From Mycobacterium persicum (GTDB lineage: Bacteria > Actinomycetota > Actinomycetes > Mycobacteriales > Mycobacteriaceae), in NCBI RefSeq assembly GCF_002086675.1, contig NZ_MVIF01000022.1:1-64000 (forward strand): a stretch of DNA of 64,000 nucleotides, written 5' to 3'. Of this stretch, positions 28,422 to 37,568 are shown one piece after another; position 1 is the first letter of the stretch; the number at the start of each line of letters is the position of its first letter. The notes under the pieces are model-generated. The model worked only from the letters and a program-made list of their open reading frames with translations. It was not told the DNA's origin and ran no database searches. Both the position numbers and the translations under genes were made by a program.

Positions 28422-29570
28422 TCAGGACTGCGAGTTCTTGCCGACCGTGACCGGTGCCGAGCTGGGCGGCACCAGCAGCGTGCCACGCAGACTGCCCTTG
28501 GCGGTGCGAAGGGTCACCAGAACCCAGGTAGCGAGTAAGCCCGCATATCCGATGACGGCGGCCACCTTGAACGCAGGCAGCTGCGTGTGCACGGCCAGCT
28601 GCGACGTACCGGTGACGAAGGTGCCTACCGGGAAGGTGAGGCTCCACCATGTCAGGGCAAATGGCATGCCGCGCAGCAAGGTTCGAACCGTCAGCGAGGT
28701 GGCCAAGGCAATCCAGAGCACCGCGAAACCCCACACCGGAACCCCGAAGATGATCGCGAACCCGGCCATGTCCTCGGCCAGCTCGTGCGGCACCGCGCCG
28801 GTCAGCGCACCGGCCGCCAAAAGTCCTGCGGCGGTGATGGATTGGCCCAGCGGCCCCAGCACGATCCACAGTGTCGGCACCCGCACCGAGCCGGAGGTGC
28901 CGTACAACGCCAGCCGGCTCCAGATCATCGCGATGATGTTCAGCGACGCCACGAACGACAGTCCGAACATCGCGTAGCAGCCGTAGAGCATGGTCTCGCG
29001 GCCGGTGCCCGCCGGCATGTGCGGGAGTAGTTGCGCCCCGGTCGCGGCCGACACCATCGGCGGGACCACCGGCATGAGCCAGCCACCGAATGCCGCGTCC
29101 GGCTCCACCCGAAGCTGGGTGAACATCAGGAACGGAATGCTGACGGCGGTGAACAGGCCGCCGAGCGTTCCCGCGCTCCACAGCACCCAGTGCAGGTCGA
29201 CGGCGATGCGCTCGCCAATGAGGTGCGCGCCGGCCAGCACTGCGCCCGAGCCGACGGTCATCAGCGCCATGGGTGCGGCGCCGTAGAAGTGGGCCATCTG
29301 CGGATTGCGGGCGTGCGTGCGGGCCACCGTGGGGTGGCGCAGCCAGTGACCGCCAACCAGAACGATCAGCACGACCAGCAGGACCGTCGCCATCACCCAA
29401 ACCGCTTCGGCAAAGGCGTGCAACCCCGGCAGGTGGACCGGCAGGGTGGCCCCGGCGATGGCCACGATTCCGGTGCCCATGACCGAGGCGAACCAGTTGG
29501 GCCCGATATTGCCGAGCACTTCCACCCGGGTGGGCGCCGACGAAGCATCCGCCGAGCTTGCGGTGGCCAT
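28422..29570 (-). CDS. TDT/TehA (SLAC1-type) membrane transporter
   Basis: 382 residues with about ten hydrophobic segments. The family signature NWFASVMGTGIVAIAGA opens the first TM region, and WWSLTFPVGTFVTGTSQLA lies near the C-terminus. TehA/Mae1 proteins carry anions such as malate or nitrate, or tellurite-linked anions. Substrate not resolved. The start (ATG 29570) gives MATASSADASSAP, an Ala/Ser-rich leader before TM1. Converges with the MFS gene, 15-bp gap. Confidence 0.85.
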   Translation of the reverse strand: MATASSADASSAPTRVEVLGNIGPNWFASVMGTGIVAIAGATLPVHLPGLHAFAEAVWVMATVLLVVLIVLVGGHWLRHPTVARTHARNPQMAHFYGAAPMALMTVGSGAVLAGAHLIGERIAVDLHWVLWSAGTLGGLFTAVSIPFLMFTQLRVEPDAAFGGWLMPVVPPMVSAATGAQLLPHMPAGTGRETMLYGCYAMFGLSFVASLNIIAMIWSRLALYGTSGSVRVPTLWIVLGPLGQSITAAGLLAAGALTGAVPHELAEDMAGFAIIFGVPVWGFAVLWIALATSLTVRTLLRGMPFALTWWSLTFPVGTFVTGTSQLAVHTQLPAFKVAAVIGYAGLLATWVLVTLRTAKGSLRGTLLVPPSSAPVTVGKNSQS

Positions 29571-29893
29571 AGCTGAGCAACACTACCGGCGTAGCAGCTT
29601 CGACGAGGACCCGGCAGTCCGGAGCCGCCCGCCCGGGCACTGTGCGCCGCGATGGCGCACCGCCCGCTGCGCACTGAGTGAGTGGTCGAGCGCAACCCAC
29701 GGCGCAACCTGTGCAGTGCCGCGATTCGCGAATTGATAACTCTCATTTAAGGTTTGAGCGAGCGTATGCATGGACTTCTCCCTTGTTCGGCGTCGGGCGC
29801 CATGGTGCAATCGATCGACCGTTTCGACACCGCATTTCGGCGTGATGTTTGAAAGACGGGGCATCTGAAAGCATTTGCGATGGGAGAGCTGTT
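29571..29893. other. intergenic 323 bp before the PE/PPE pair
   Basis: Holds the divergent promoters of the TehA-type gene and the PE gene. A perfect 10-bp palindrome ATTCGCGAAT is at 29724-29733. AT-richer than surroundings near 29730-29760. No gene or clear promoter box recognised. Confidence 0.4.
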
Positions 29894-30100
29894 GTGACGC
29901 TGTGGGTGGTTCCGGAGGGTTTGGCAGCTTCGGCTGCACGGATCGAGGCGCGGAGCGCGCAGCTGGGCGGCGCCCACGCGGCGGCAGGGCTCGAACAGCT
30001 GGCCCGCTCTGAAGCACCGACAGCCCAGGGCTCGGCCAGTTACGCCGCCGGCGATGCCGCCGCAGCGGTCTCCTACGGACCCGCCGGCGATCTGGCATGA
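29894..30100 (+). CDS. shortened PE protein paired with PPE
   Basis: 68 residues from a GTG at 29894 with GGGAGAGC 5-12 bases upstream. It begins [20 protein letters not shown], as in the PE5/PE15-type proteins of about 102 residues, and ends [16 protein letters not shown], keeping the YxxxD secretion motif (YAAGD). About 35 residues between AHAAAG and LEQL are missing, corresponding to the loop and the first part of helix 2. Its stop overlaps the PPE start (ATGA), so the two are coupled. Whether the shortened hairpin can still bind the PPE partner is doubtful. Confidence 0.75.
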   Translation: MTLWVVPEGLAASAARIEARSAQLGGAHAAAGLEQLARSEAPTAQGSASYAAGDAAAAVSYGPAGDLA

Positions 30101-31386
30101 GCGCGCTGATCTGGTTGGCCAGCCCCCCGGAGGTGCATTCGACGTTGCTCAGCGCCGGCCCGGGCCCGGCCCCGGTGTTAGCTGCCGCAACGCAGTGGTC
30201 ATCACTGAGCACCGACTACGCCGCCACGGCCGAAGAACTCACCATGGTGCTGGCCGCGGTCAGCGCCGGGGCCTGGCAAGGACCCAGCGCCCAACTCTGC
30301 GCAGCAGCCTACGCACCCTATCTGGCGTGGTTGGTTCAGGCCAGTGCCGACGCTGCGGCCACCGCCGCGGCTCATGAATCCGCGGCAACAGCATATGTCG
30401 GCGCCCTGGCGGCGATGCCGACTTTAACCGACCTGACCGCCAACCACGTCGCCCACGCAGTACTGATAGCCACGAATTTCTTTGGCATCAACACCATCCC
30501 GATCGCGCTCAACGAAGCCGATTACCTACGGATGTGGATCCAAGCCGCCGCCACCATGAGCGTCTATGAAGCCATCACCACAACCGCACTGGCCACCACA
30601 CCACACACCACCCCCGCACCCGTCATCATCAAACCCGGCAGCACCACCACCGCCGCCCTCACCCAAACCGCCCTCGCACCCTTCCCGATATGGCAAATCC
30701 TGCGCGATATTTTAGGGATTATCGTCACGGAGCTGGTTGGCATACCCGCGTTCTGGATCCTGCTGCCGGTTGTCCTCTTTCTCGTCCCGTTTGGCCTCTT
30801 CTTCTACGGCCTAGCCGTGTTAATGGGACAGACTGGAATAGCCGACTCCATTCTGGCTAACGTCTGGGGCCTGATTACAAGCATGGCGGGTCTGGCGCTT
30901 CAAGTCATAACGACACCCTTTTTGGCCACTTACGAGATCATCGTAGGAATAATCAGCTGGTTGACCGGAAATCTCGGCGCGGTTGGTCCGGCGCTGTTTG
31001 ACAATTTGGTCGAGGGGCTGGTGTTGGCAAGTCCGGCGGCGGCTGCGGCAAGCGCCAGCTCTGCGGCCCGAGCGGCTGGCTTTGCTTCGGCGATGGCGGT
31101 GGACACGGTGGGGCCGGCGGTTGCGGTGGTGTCGCAGACACAGTTGGTGTCGGGGGTGTGGGCGGGGAGTCTGGCACCGATGCCGGTGGCCGTTGCTGGT
31201 CAGGCCGCGGCTGATATGGGCAGTGCGGGGACCCTCGCCACGGGTTCTGGGGCTCAACCTGCCGGATTGGCCAGTCTGGGTGCCGGATTTGGTGATAGTG
31301 CGCGGCTGCCGATGCTGCCCGCTAGCTGGACGCCGGAGTTGGCTGGGGCGCCAGGCGAGGACGAGTTCGTCGGCGCAGCCGTTTGA
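30097..31386 (+). CDS. PPE family protein
   Basis: 429 residues. PPE domain about 1-175 with the PPE motif at 10-12 ([17 protein letters not shown]), the WxG turn ([10 protein letters not shown]), then a Thr/Pro linker ([11 protein letters not shown]). Next is an unusually hydrophobic middle ([39 protein letters not shown]) that could span a membrane two or more times. The C-terminal region has [18 protein letters not shown]. The codons of the middle part are less GC-rich than neighbours. PPE proteins are exported by type VII secretion as dimers with PE proteins. Confidence 0.88.
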   Translation: MSALIWLASPPEVHSTLLSAGPGPAPVLAAATQWSSLSTDYAATAEELTMVLAAVSAGAWQGPSAQLCAAAYAPYLAWLVQASADAAATAAAHESAATAYVGALAAMPTLTDLTANHVAHAVLIATNFFGINTIPIALNEADYLRMWIQAAATMSVYEAITTTALATTPHTTPAPVIIKPGSTTTAALTQTALAPFPIWQILRDILGIIVTELVGIPAFWILLPVVLFLVPFGLFFYGLAVLMGQTGIADSILANVWGLITSMAGLALQVITTPFLATYEIIVGIISWLTGNLGAVGPALFDNLVEGLVLASPAAAAASASSAARAAGFASAMAVDTVGPAVAVVSQTQLVSGVWAGSLAPMPVAVAGQAAADMGSAGTLATGSGAQPAGLASLGAGFGDSARLPMLPASWTPELAGAPGEDEFVGAAV

Positions 31387-31519
31387 GCCCGGTTTAAGCG
31401 TTCATTTAGCGGCTTCGTAATCCGCGCTTGTCGCCAAGGCGGCGTTGTTGCCTCACCGTATTGGCTCGGCTGAACAGTGAGCGATATCAACGTAAGAGTT
31501 TCAGTATGGCGAGTCGGCC

Positions 31520-31816
31520 GTGACATTTCAGGCTTCGCATGCCCGGGTTGCAGCGGACGCCGCCAAGGTGAATGCGCTGCTGGATATCGCGCAGGCCAAA
31601 TTCGGTGAGGCCGCAGGCACATATCTGGCCGCGGATGCAGCAGCACCCTTGTTTTGCACGCTATTTAAGTCGACCGTCATCATTTGGGGGAATTTTGAAA
31701 CGCGATGGAAAACCCAACTTGCGCGCGACTACATGAAAAATTCCCGGGAGCTTGCGAAGCTCGCAATGACGATGGATTTGACATACGCAGGAATCGGATC
31801 ACGTTCGATTGGGTGA
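31520..31816 (+). CDS. small EspC-like (ESX secretion-associated) protein, C-terminus replaced
   Basis: 98 residues, GTG start. The first 40 residues (VTFQASHARVAADAAKVNAL, FGEAAGTYLAADAAA) look like the end of an EspC-type helical protein, with a YxxxD motif (YLAAD). The rest (FETRWKTQLARDYMKNSRE and so on) matches nothing I know and has lower GC. It may be a truncated and re-fused gene. It follows the PE/PPE pair, which fits a type VII secretion context. Function not assigned. Confidence 0.45.
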   Translation: MTFQASHARVAADAAKVNALLDIAQAKFGEAAGTYLAADAAAPLFCTLFKSTVIIWGNFETRWKTQLARDYMKNSRELAKLAMTMDLTYAGIGSRSIG

Positions 31817-31949
31817 ACGGCGGCGACGTGGCACGCTCAGCGCGAGCCAGCCTGATGGCCAACAGGGTTCTTCCGGTGGCGCAGTGGATCACAATCCAGC
31901 CGGTACCCGGGCCGGTGCCTACGTAGCGAGCCGTCTCGCGCCGCGGCCC

Positions 31950-33100
31950 AAGGCCGGTTGCGGCGCGTCTCACACGTCCTCGGTGAGCTGGCCGGCCCTG
32001 CTCAACCGTGACGGTCACCTGACCCCAGAGCTGACCGTCACGATCGTCGAGCAGGTGGCGGCGGCGCTCGACGCCGCCCACGAACAGGGATTGGTGCACC
32101 GCGACGTCAAGCCGTCCAATCTGTTGATCACTGCCGACGAGTTCGTCTACCTGATCGATTTCGGGATCGCCCGCGGCGAAGCCGCCCCAAAATTGACCTA
32201 CACCGGCTCGATCCTGGGCACCTGGGGCTACATGGCGCCGGAGCGTTTCACCGACGGGACCAACGATGCCTGCGTCGACATCTACGCGTTGGCGTGTGTG
32301 CTCTACGAATGCCTCACCGGGCAGTTGCCGTTTCCGGGTGAAACGCTCGAACAGCAGTTCACCGGGCACACGACACAGGACCCGCCACGTCCCACCGACG
32401 TCAAGCCCGAACTGCCGGCCGGGTTTCGACGAGGTGATCGCCCCGGGTTTGGCCAAGAATCCCGACCAGCGCTACCCCACCGCCCGGGAACTGGCCGCCG
32501 CGGCTCGCCAGGTGCTCGACGACGCATCCGACCTCGGCCCGTGCGACACCGACCGCACCCCGAACGGCGACACCGCACCGCCGGCGGACCCGCGGCGGCC
32601 CGACGCGACACCCGACAACAGCGGCACCGCCGAGCAGCCAGCCCGATCGGAGACGGCCACACGACCGCCCTCACAGGGCGCGCCGGCATGGCACCGGCGC
32701 AACCCCTGGCAACTCGGCGGTGCGGCCGCTGCCTTGGTCATCGCTGTCGTCGGGGTCGGCGCGATCGCGGGAAACCCGACGGCCCAGACCCTCTCGCAGG
32801 CCGCGGGACCGTCCGAGCCGCTCCGGCCGGCACCGGTCGTGTTGCCGTTCACCGGGCTCAACGGCCCCACCCCGGTCGCGGTCGGCCCCGGTGGCGCCGT
32901 CTACGTCGGCGACTACTACAACAACCGGTGGCGCAGCTGGCGTCCGGTTCGTTCGCCGAGACCGAGCTGCCGTTCAGCGGGCTTCACCGCCCCCAATCCC
33001 TGGCGGTGGACACCACTGGCACCGTGTATGTCTCCGACCTCCGTGGCGAGGTGCTCACCCTACCGATCGGTCCGGATTTCGGTTGCTCGATGCGGGCCAA
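31950..33100 (+). pseudogene. PknD-like Ser/Thr kinase remnant with NHL repeats
   Basis: Pieces in order: ALLNRDGHLTPELTVTIVEQ, catalytic loop HRDVKPSNLL, DFG in YLIDFGIARG, the activation region GTWGYMAPERF and ALACVLYECLTGQLPF. After a frame change near 32425 come LAKNPDQRYPTARELAAA, a Pro/Thr linker and a membrane segment (AAALVIAVVGVGAIAG), then NHL-type repeats VLPFTGLNGPTPVAVGPGG and, after another frame change near 32930, ELPFSGLHRPQSLAVDTTG. The N-lobe with the P-loop and ATP lysine is absent. The order matches PknD (kinase, TM, NHL propeller), but only two repeats remain. Confidence 0.78.
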
Positions 33101-33134
33101 GACGCTTCGCGAGCCACATACACTGCCTGCAGTA

Positions 33135-33395
33135 ATGCTTTCTTCGCAGACGAGGTTCGCATTGAGAAGAGTCCCGCTTGCGGTGTGGTTTTCGGTCCTG
33201 CTACTGATCGCCGCGCTAGCCATGCCGATCAAGCAACGGTGCGGGACACCGAGCCGCAGCTGCGCCAGCACGCTGGACGCAAACGGCAACCTTCACTACT
33301 ACTACGAGGTCGAACCACTGGGGGTCTTCCTCCTGGAAATGATCACCGGCACCAACATCCGCTGGTATTACACCTCCGGCGAGGAAATCTCGTAA
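33135..33395 (+). CDS. small membrane protein of unknown function
   Basis: 86 residues, ATG at 33135. One hydrophobic segment PLAVWFSVLLLIAALAMPI after a basic N-terminus, two cysteines (QRCGTPSRSC) and a C-terminal part LHYYYEVEPLGVFLLEMITG. It is in the same frame as the last part of the kinase remnant, so it might be only a tail, but its own start and anchor suggest a separate gene. Confidence 0.5.
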   Translation: MLSSQTRFALRRVPLAVWFSVLLLIAALAMPIKQRCGTPSRSCASTLDANGNLHYYYEVEPLGVFLLEMITGTNIRWYYTSGEEIS

Positions 33396-33419
33396 GCGCA
33401 AGGCGCATAACGGGTTTGG

Positions 33420-34172
33420 CTAGCCTCGGCAGACTTGCGGCGCATACTGCACGGTCGTGGTAGACGGCGTGTTGAATTGAGAGTCGATGGTGAGCTCGGG
33501 AATCACCGGCTGATTTTCGACGCCGAGCCGCTTCAGCTCGAGGTTGATCTGCATGGTGTCGGGGGTGATCCTGCGGGCATTGGTGTCCCGGTCCGGCCGC
33601 ATCGACGCATCGGTGCTGGCGGGGTCCTGGGTGCGGATGATGGCTAGGTCGTCGGTGTCCTGTTCCGGGCCGAGTTCGACGAACTTCTTGCCGTTGTTGG
33701 CGACACTGTACGTCAGGACGTAACCCACGAAGCCGGACGAGTGGTTACCCGCGGGCGACTGCGGCAACGGCTGCGCGAATCGAACCACCAGCTGCAACAC
33801 GCCGCTTCGGGGATGACCGACGTCCACGGACGCCACGGTGAGGTTGTCGGGCGGCTTCGGTCCGTCCTGCAGCTGGCAGTTGAGCCGCCTCGGCAGGCGC
33901 GCCCAGTCATCGCGGGGTGATTTCACCCAGAACGCGACTCCGATTCCGACCAACATCAGCACCAAGGCGATGGGAATGAGCAGCCGCAGTGCCGCCGGCA
34001 TCCCCGACCAGCCCCGGCGCACCCCGTTGGCAACGGCCCGAAACGGTGAGCGTGCCGTCGAGCGGTCTGCCCGGCAATGCTCGGTCCAGTGCTGACCGTC
34101 CCAATATCGCTGTCCGCCCGAACCGTCGGGATTGAAATACCAGCCTGCCGGCGGTGAGGTCGGCACGGTCAC
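33420..34172 (-). CDS. membrane-anchored DUF2510 protein (Rv3482c-like)
   Basis: 250 residues. N-terminal DUF2510 motif PAGWYFNPDGSGGQRYWDGQ with HWTEH (about 8-33), a membrane segment LRLLIPIALVLMLVGIGVAF about 62-85, then an exported domain of unknown fold. The M. tuberculosis relative is Rv3482c by position and architecture. It lies downstream of a second anchored protein on the same strand with a 48-bp gap, possibly co-transcribed. Confidence 0.75.
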   Translation of the reverse strand: MTVPTSPPAGWYFNPDGSGGQRYWDGQHWTEHCRADRSTARSPFRAVANGVRRGWSGMPAALRLLIPIALVLMLVGIGVAFWVKSPRDDWARLPRRLNCQLQDGPKPPDNLTVASVDVGHPRSGVLQLVVRFAQPLPQSPAGNHSSGFVGYVLTYSVANNGKKFVELGPEQDTDDLAIIRTQDPASTDASMRPDRDTNARRITPDTMQINLELKRLGVENQPVIPELTIDSQFNTPSTTTVQYAPQVCRG

Positions 34173-34220
34173 GCTCCATTCAACGTCGGGGTCGGTGAGG
34201 GCTCGGCCGGGTGCGCCGGA

Positions 34221-34916
34221 TCACGGCGGTGAGTCCAACGACTCCGGGGGCGGATCGAGCATTTGGACGTGGTCACCCTGCCACTGAAACCCGACGGTGG
34301 TCAGGGTGCCGTCATCGCAGGCATCACAGCTTTGTCTGGTCCGGTAGGTGAGGACGACCAGGTCGTCGGTGGAGGCCGGAACCTCCAATTCGGTGAACGG
34401 ATACGCCACCGGGGTGGCAGTGCCGACGAACGCCCCGCGGTGAAACATCAGCGCCTGGTCCGGTGAGCTGCGGGTGGCATCCACCACCGTCACCACCACC
34501 GCCGATAGGTCCGCGCACGGATCGTAGTCACTGAACTGCGGGGTGGGATTCCACGCTTTGCCGGTTTTCTTGTCCGGGGGAAGCTGGGCGAGCGCCGCGG
34601 ATACCGCGGTTGCCTCATCCGGCCCGCACGGGCCCGCGGGCGCGGTGGACGTCGTCGTCGGCGCGTTCGACGGGGCGGTCGTGGGCGCCGCCGACGGACC
34701 GGCGCCGGGACGCGGCTTGCCCGAGAACACCACGACCGCCACGATGACGAGCGCTACGACGGCTAGGACAGCTAGGACCGCCGCCACCAGCCAGACGGCG
34801 CGCGCGGACCGGGCCGGCCCCGACGGTGGAGTCGTATCGACAGCGTCGGACGGCTCGTAGGCCGGCGGGGGCCAGTTAGGGTCGATATCGCCCGATGCCA
34901 TGTTGGTGCCCGACAC
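34221..34916 (-). CDS. membrane-anchored exported protein (Rv3483c-like)
   Basis: 231 residues from the GTG at 34916 (ATG at 34901 is the alternative; neither has ideal ribosome-site spacing). A Pro-rich cytoplasmic tail (PNWPPPAYEPSD), a membrane segment about 44-67 (VWLVAAVLAVLAVVALVIVA), a Thr/Pro/Ala-rich stretch, then an extracytoplasmic domain with cysteines (GPCGPDE, YDPCADL, SCDACDDG) suggesting disulfides. Function unknown. Precedes the Rv3482c-like gene, divergent from cpsA. Confidence 0.75.
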   Translation of the reverse strand: MSGTNMASGDIDPNWPPPAYEPSDAVDTTPPSGPARSARAVWLVAAVLAVLAVVALVIVAVVVFSGKPRPGAGPSAAPTTAPSNAPTTTSTAPAGPCGPDEATAVSAALAQLPPDKKTGKAWNPTPQFSDYDPCADLSAVVVTVVDATRSSPDQALMFHRGAFVGTATPVAYPFTELEVPASTDDLVVLTYRTRQSCDACDDGTLTTVGFQWQGDHVQMLDPPPESLDSPP

Positions 34917-35166
34917 CCCTCCCTGTTGGGCGGCAGATGCCTCCCGGTACTTCCGAGCTTGGCGAATTGTAGCCAGAAGGTGCAGGTAGGGGAAATGAAC
35001 CGGCCGCGGAGTAGCCGCTGCTCAGCGGGTGAATCTGCCCACATCCGCGCATCTGGAGTGGGGGCAGCGCAGCAATCTGCCGCATACTAGACGGCATGCA
35101 GCAAGCGACGTCCCCGCAAACCGCCGGCCCGGTGCCGTCCGGTGAACCGGTGACGGGTCGAGGCAT

Positions 35167-36738
35167 GTGATGGGTCGTTCGGGCGGACGTCACCGCCGTC
35201 GCGCTGTCCGTAAGCCGTCGCCGCTGCGCCGACGGCTGTCGCGCAGTTTCATGACGCTGGTCTCCGTGGTGGCCCTGGGCATGACCGGGGCCGGATATTG
35301 GGTGGCCCACGGCGCGCTGAGCGGCATCACCATTTCGCAGGCCCTGACCGCCGAGGACCCGCGGTCCACCGGCAACAACATGAACATCCTGCTGATCGGG
35401 CTGGACTCCCGCAAAGACCAGGAGGGCAACGACCTGCCGTGGTCGATCCTCAAACACCTGCACGCCGGTGATTCCGACCAGGGGGGCTACAACACCAACA
35501 CCCTGATCCTCGTGCACGTCGGCGCCGACGGAAAGGTCGTCGCTTTCTCGATACCCCGTGACGACTGGGTGCCCTTCACCGGCGTTCCGGGCTACAACCA
35601 CATCAAGATCAAGGAAGCGTACGGGCTCACCAAGCAGTACGTCGCGCAGCAGTTGGCCAACCAAGGCGTGAGCTCCCAGCGAGAGCTGGAGACCCGGGGA
35701 CGCGAGGCCGGCCGGGCCGCGACCCTACGGGCGGTACGCAGCCTGACCGGCGTTCCGATCGACTACTTCGCCGAGGTCAATCTGGCCGGCTTCTATGACC
35801 TGGCCGAGACGCTGGGCGGCGTCGAGGTGTGTCTCAACCACGCCGTGTACGACTCGTATTCGGGCGCCGACTTTCCGGCCGGACGCCAGCGACTCGACGC
35901 GACCCAGGCGCTGGCGTTCGTGCGGCAGCGTCACGGCCTGGATAACGGGGACCTGGACCGGACCCATCGGCAGCAGGCATTCCTGTCGTCGGTGATGCAC
36001 GATCTGCAGGATTCGGGCACCTTCACCAACCTGGACCGCCTCGACAGCCTGATGGCCGTGGCTCGTAAGGACGTCGTGTTGTCGGCCGGCTGGGATGAGG
36101 ACCTGTTCCGCCGCATGGGCGAACTGGCGGGCGGCAACGTCGAGTTCCGGACCCTGCCCGTGGTGCGTTACGACAACATCGACGGCCAAGACGTCAATAT
36201 CATCGACCCGGCCGCGATCAAGGCCGAGGTAGCCGCGGCGATCGGCACCGGCGCCCCGGCAGCGACCACCACGACCCCGGCCGCGAAGCCGAACCCGTCC
36301 ACCGTCGTCGATGTGGTCAATGCCGGCAGCATCAGCGGGATGGCCAGCCAGGTGTCCAGCGTGCTGCGAAAGCGCGGCTACACCGCCGGCCAGGTCCGGG
36401 ACCGCCAAGCCGGCGATCCGTCGACCAGCACGATCAAATACGGCGCCGGCGCCCAAACCGACGCACAGAATCTGGCCAACCTGCTCGACGTCGATACGTT
36501 GAAAGCGGACCCCAGCCTGGCGCCCGGACACATTCAGCTGACCGTGGACACCGACTTCGCGATGCCGACCCTCGACGAATCCCAAGAAACGAGCAGCACC
36601 ACCACATCGACCGGGACATCGAACGGGACGGCCGGGAACACCTACAACACCTATTACAGCGGCGGTACCACCAGCACATACCCGACGCCCGATCACGGCA
36701 AGCCGATCGACGGCGGTGGAGTTCCCTGCGTGAATTAA
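35167..36738 (+). CDS. cpsA: LytR-CpsA-Psr family protein CpsA
   Basis: 523 residues from a GTG at 35167, immediately followed by an in-frame ATG (35170). A basic N-terminus, TM about 26-50 (FMTLVSVVALGMTGAGYWV), LCP catalytic domain about 70-340 (NILLIGLDSRKDQEG, NTNTLILVHVG, SIPRDDWVPF, ALAFVRQRHGL with the conserved Arg pair), then a LytR_C domain about 385-470 and a Ser/Thr/Gly-rich tail. LCP enzymes ligate arabinogalactan to peptidoglycan; CpsA (Rv3484) has also been linked to phagosome interference. Placement next to Rv3482c/3483c homologues supports the orthology. Confidence 0.9.
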   Translation: MMGRSGGRHRRRAVRKPSPLRRRLSRSFMTLVSVVALGMTGAGYWVAHGALSGITISQALTAEDPRSTGNNMNILLIGLDSRKDQEGNDLPWSILKHLHAGDSDQGGYNTNTLILVHVGADGKVVAFSIPRDDWVPFTGVPGYNHIKIKEAYGLTKQYVAQQLANQGVSSQRELETRGREAGRAATLRAVRSLTGVPIDYFAEVNLAGFYDLAETLGGVEVCLNHAVYDSYSGADFPAGRQRLDATQALAFVRQRHGLDNGDLDRTHRQQAFLSSVMHDLQDSGTFTNLDRLDSLMAVARKDVVLSAGWDEDLFRRMGELAGGNVEFRTLPVVRYDNIDGQDVNIIDPAAIKAEVAAAIGTGAPAATTTTPAAKPNPSTVVDVVNAGSISGMASQVSSVLRKRGYTAGQVRDRQAGDPSTSTIKYGAGAQTDAQNLANLLDVDTLKADPSLAPGHIQLTVDTDFAMPTLDESQETSSTTTSTGTSNGTAGNTYNTYYSGGTTSTYPTPDHGKPIDGGGVPCVN

Positions 36739-36772
36739 GGCGCGCAACGGGGCGCTGTTCGCGGTGCGTGAA

Positions 36773-37564
36773 TTAGGCGTGCGTCCCGCCGTCGATGCGG
36801 ATTTCGGTGCCGGTGATGAATGCACCGTCCTGCGACACCAGCATGGCGATGACGCCGGCGACCACCGACGGATCTGCCATTCCGGCGCCGCTGGATGTCT
36901 CGGTGGTGGGCAGCACCGGCAGCAGCCGGGTGAACAGCGACCAGTCGGCATCTTGCGGAAGGTAACCGCCGGTGGCATCGGTGATGCCGGACTTGATGCT
37001 GCCCGGCGCCACACACACCGCCCGCAGACCGCGCTTCGCATACTCGACTGCCAGGGAATGCGTAAAGGCTTGCACGCCGCCTTTACTCGCGGCGTAGGCG
37101 GCCATGTACGGGTGTGCAAACGCCGCCGAGGTGGAGCTGAAATTCACTATCGTGCTGCGCTGGTTGGCCAGCAGCGCCGGCAGGGCTTCCCGGACCACCA
37201 GAAAGGTGCCGGTCAGGTTGACCGCGATGATCTGATTCCACTGTTCGATGCCGGTCTGGTGAGTGTGCCCGGCGCGCAGCATGCCGGCCGCGTTGACCAG
37301 TGAGTCCAGGCCGCCCAGGGTCTCGACGGCGCGGCGCACCCCCTCGATCACCGATCGCTCGTGGGCGACGTTCATCTCGCAGGTGGTGAACGTGCCACCG
37401 GTCCCGGCCTCGGCGGCGCGGGCCGCTGTCGTGGCCAAGCCGTCGGCCGCGATATCGCTGCCCACCACCGCGGCCCCCTCGTCGAGCAGCCGCAGCGCGG
37501 TGGCCTGGCCGATCCCCGAGGCGGCGCCGGTCACCAGGATCCGCTGGCCGTGCAGTCGCTCCAT
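36773..37564 (-). CDS. SDR family oxidoreductase (Rv3485c-like)
   Basis: 263 residues from the ATG at 37564, where GAGG in the end of the upstream gene serves as ribosome site. Classical SDR: TGAASGIGQATAL, NAAGMLRAGH, catalytic Ser in NFSSTSAAF and YAASKGG. C-terminal GTEIRIDGGTHA. Four bases separate it from the upstream SDR, so the two are coupled. Follows cpsA convergently, as Rv3485c does in M. tuberculosis. Substrate unknown. Confidence 0.88.
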   Translation of the reverse strand: MERLHGQRILVTGAASGIGQATALRLLDEGAAVVGSDIAADGLATTAARAAEAGTGGTFTTCEMNVAHERSVIEGVRRAVETLGGLDSLVNAAGMLRAGHTHQTGIEQWNQIIAVNLTGTFLVVREALPALLANQRSTIVNFSSTSAAFAHPYMAAYAASKGGVQAFTHSLAVEYAKRGLRAVCVAPGSIKSGITDATGGYLPQDADWSLFTRLLPVLPTTETSSGAGMADPSVVAGVIAMLVSQDGAFITGTEIRIDGGTHA

Positions 37565-37568
37565 GGCC

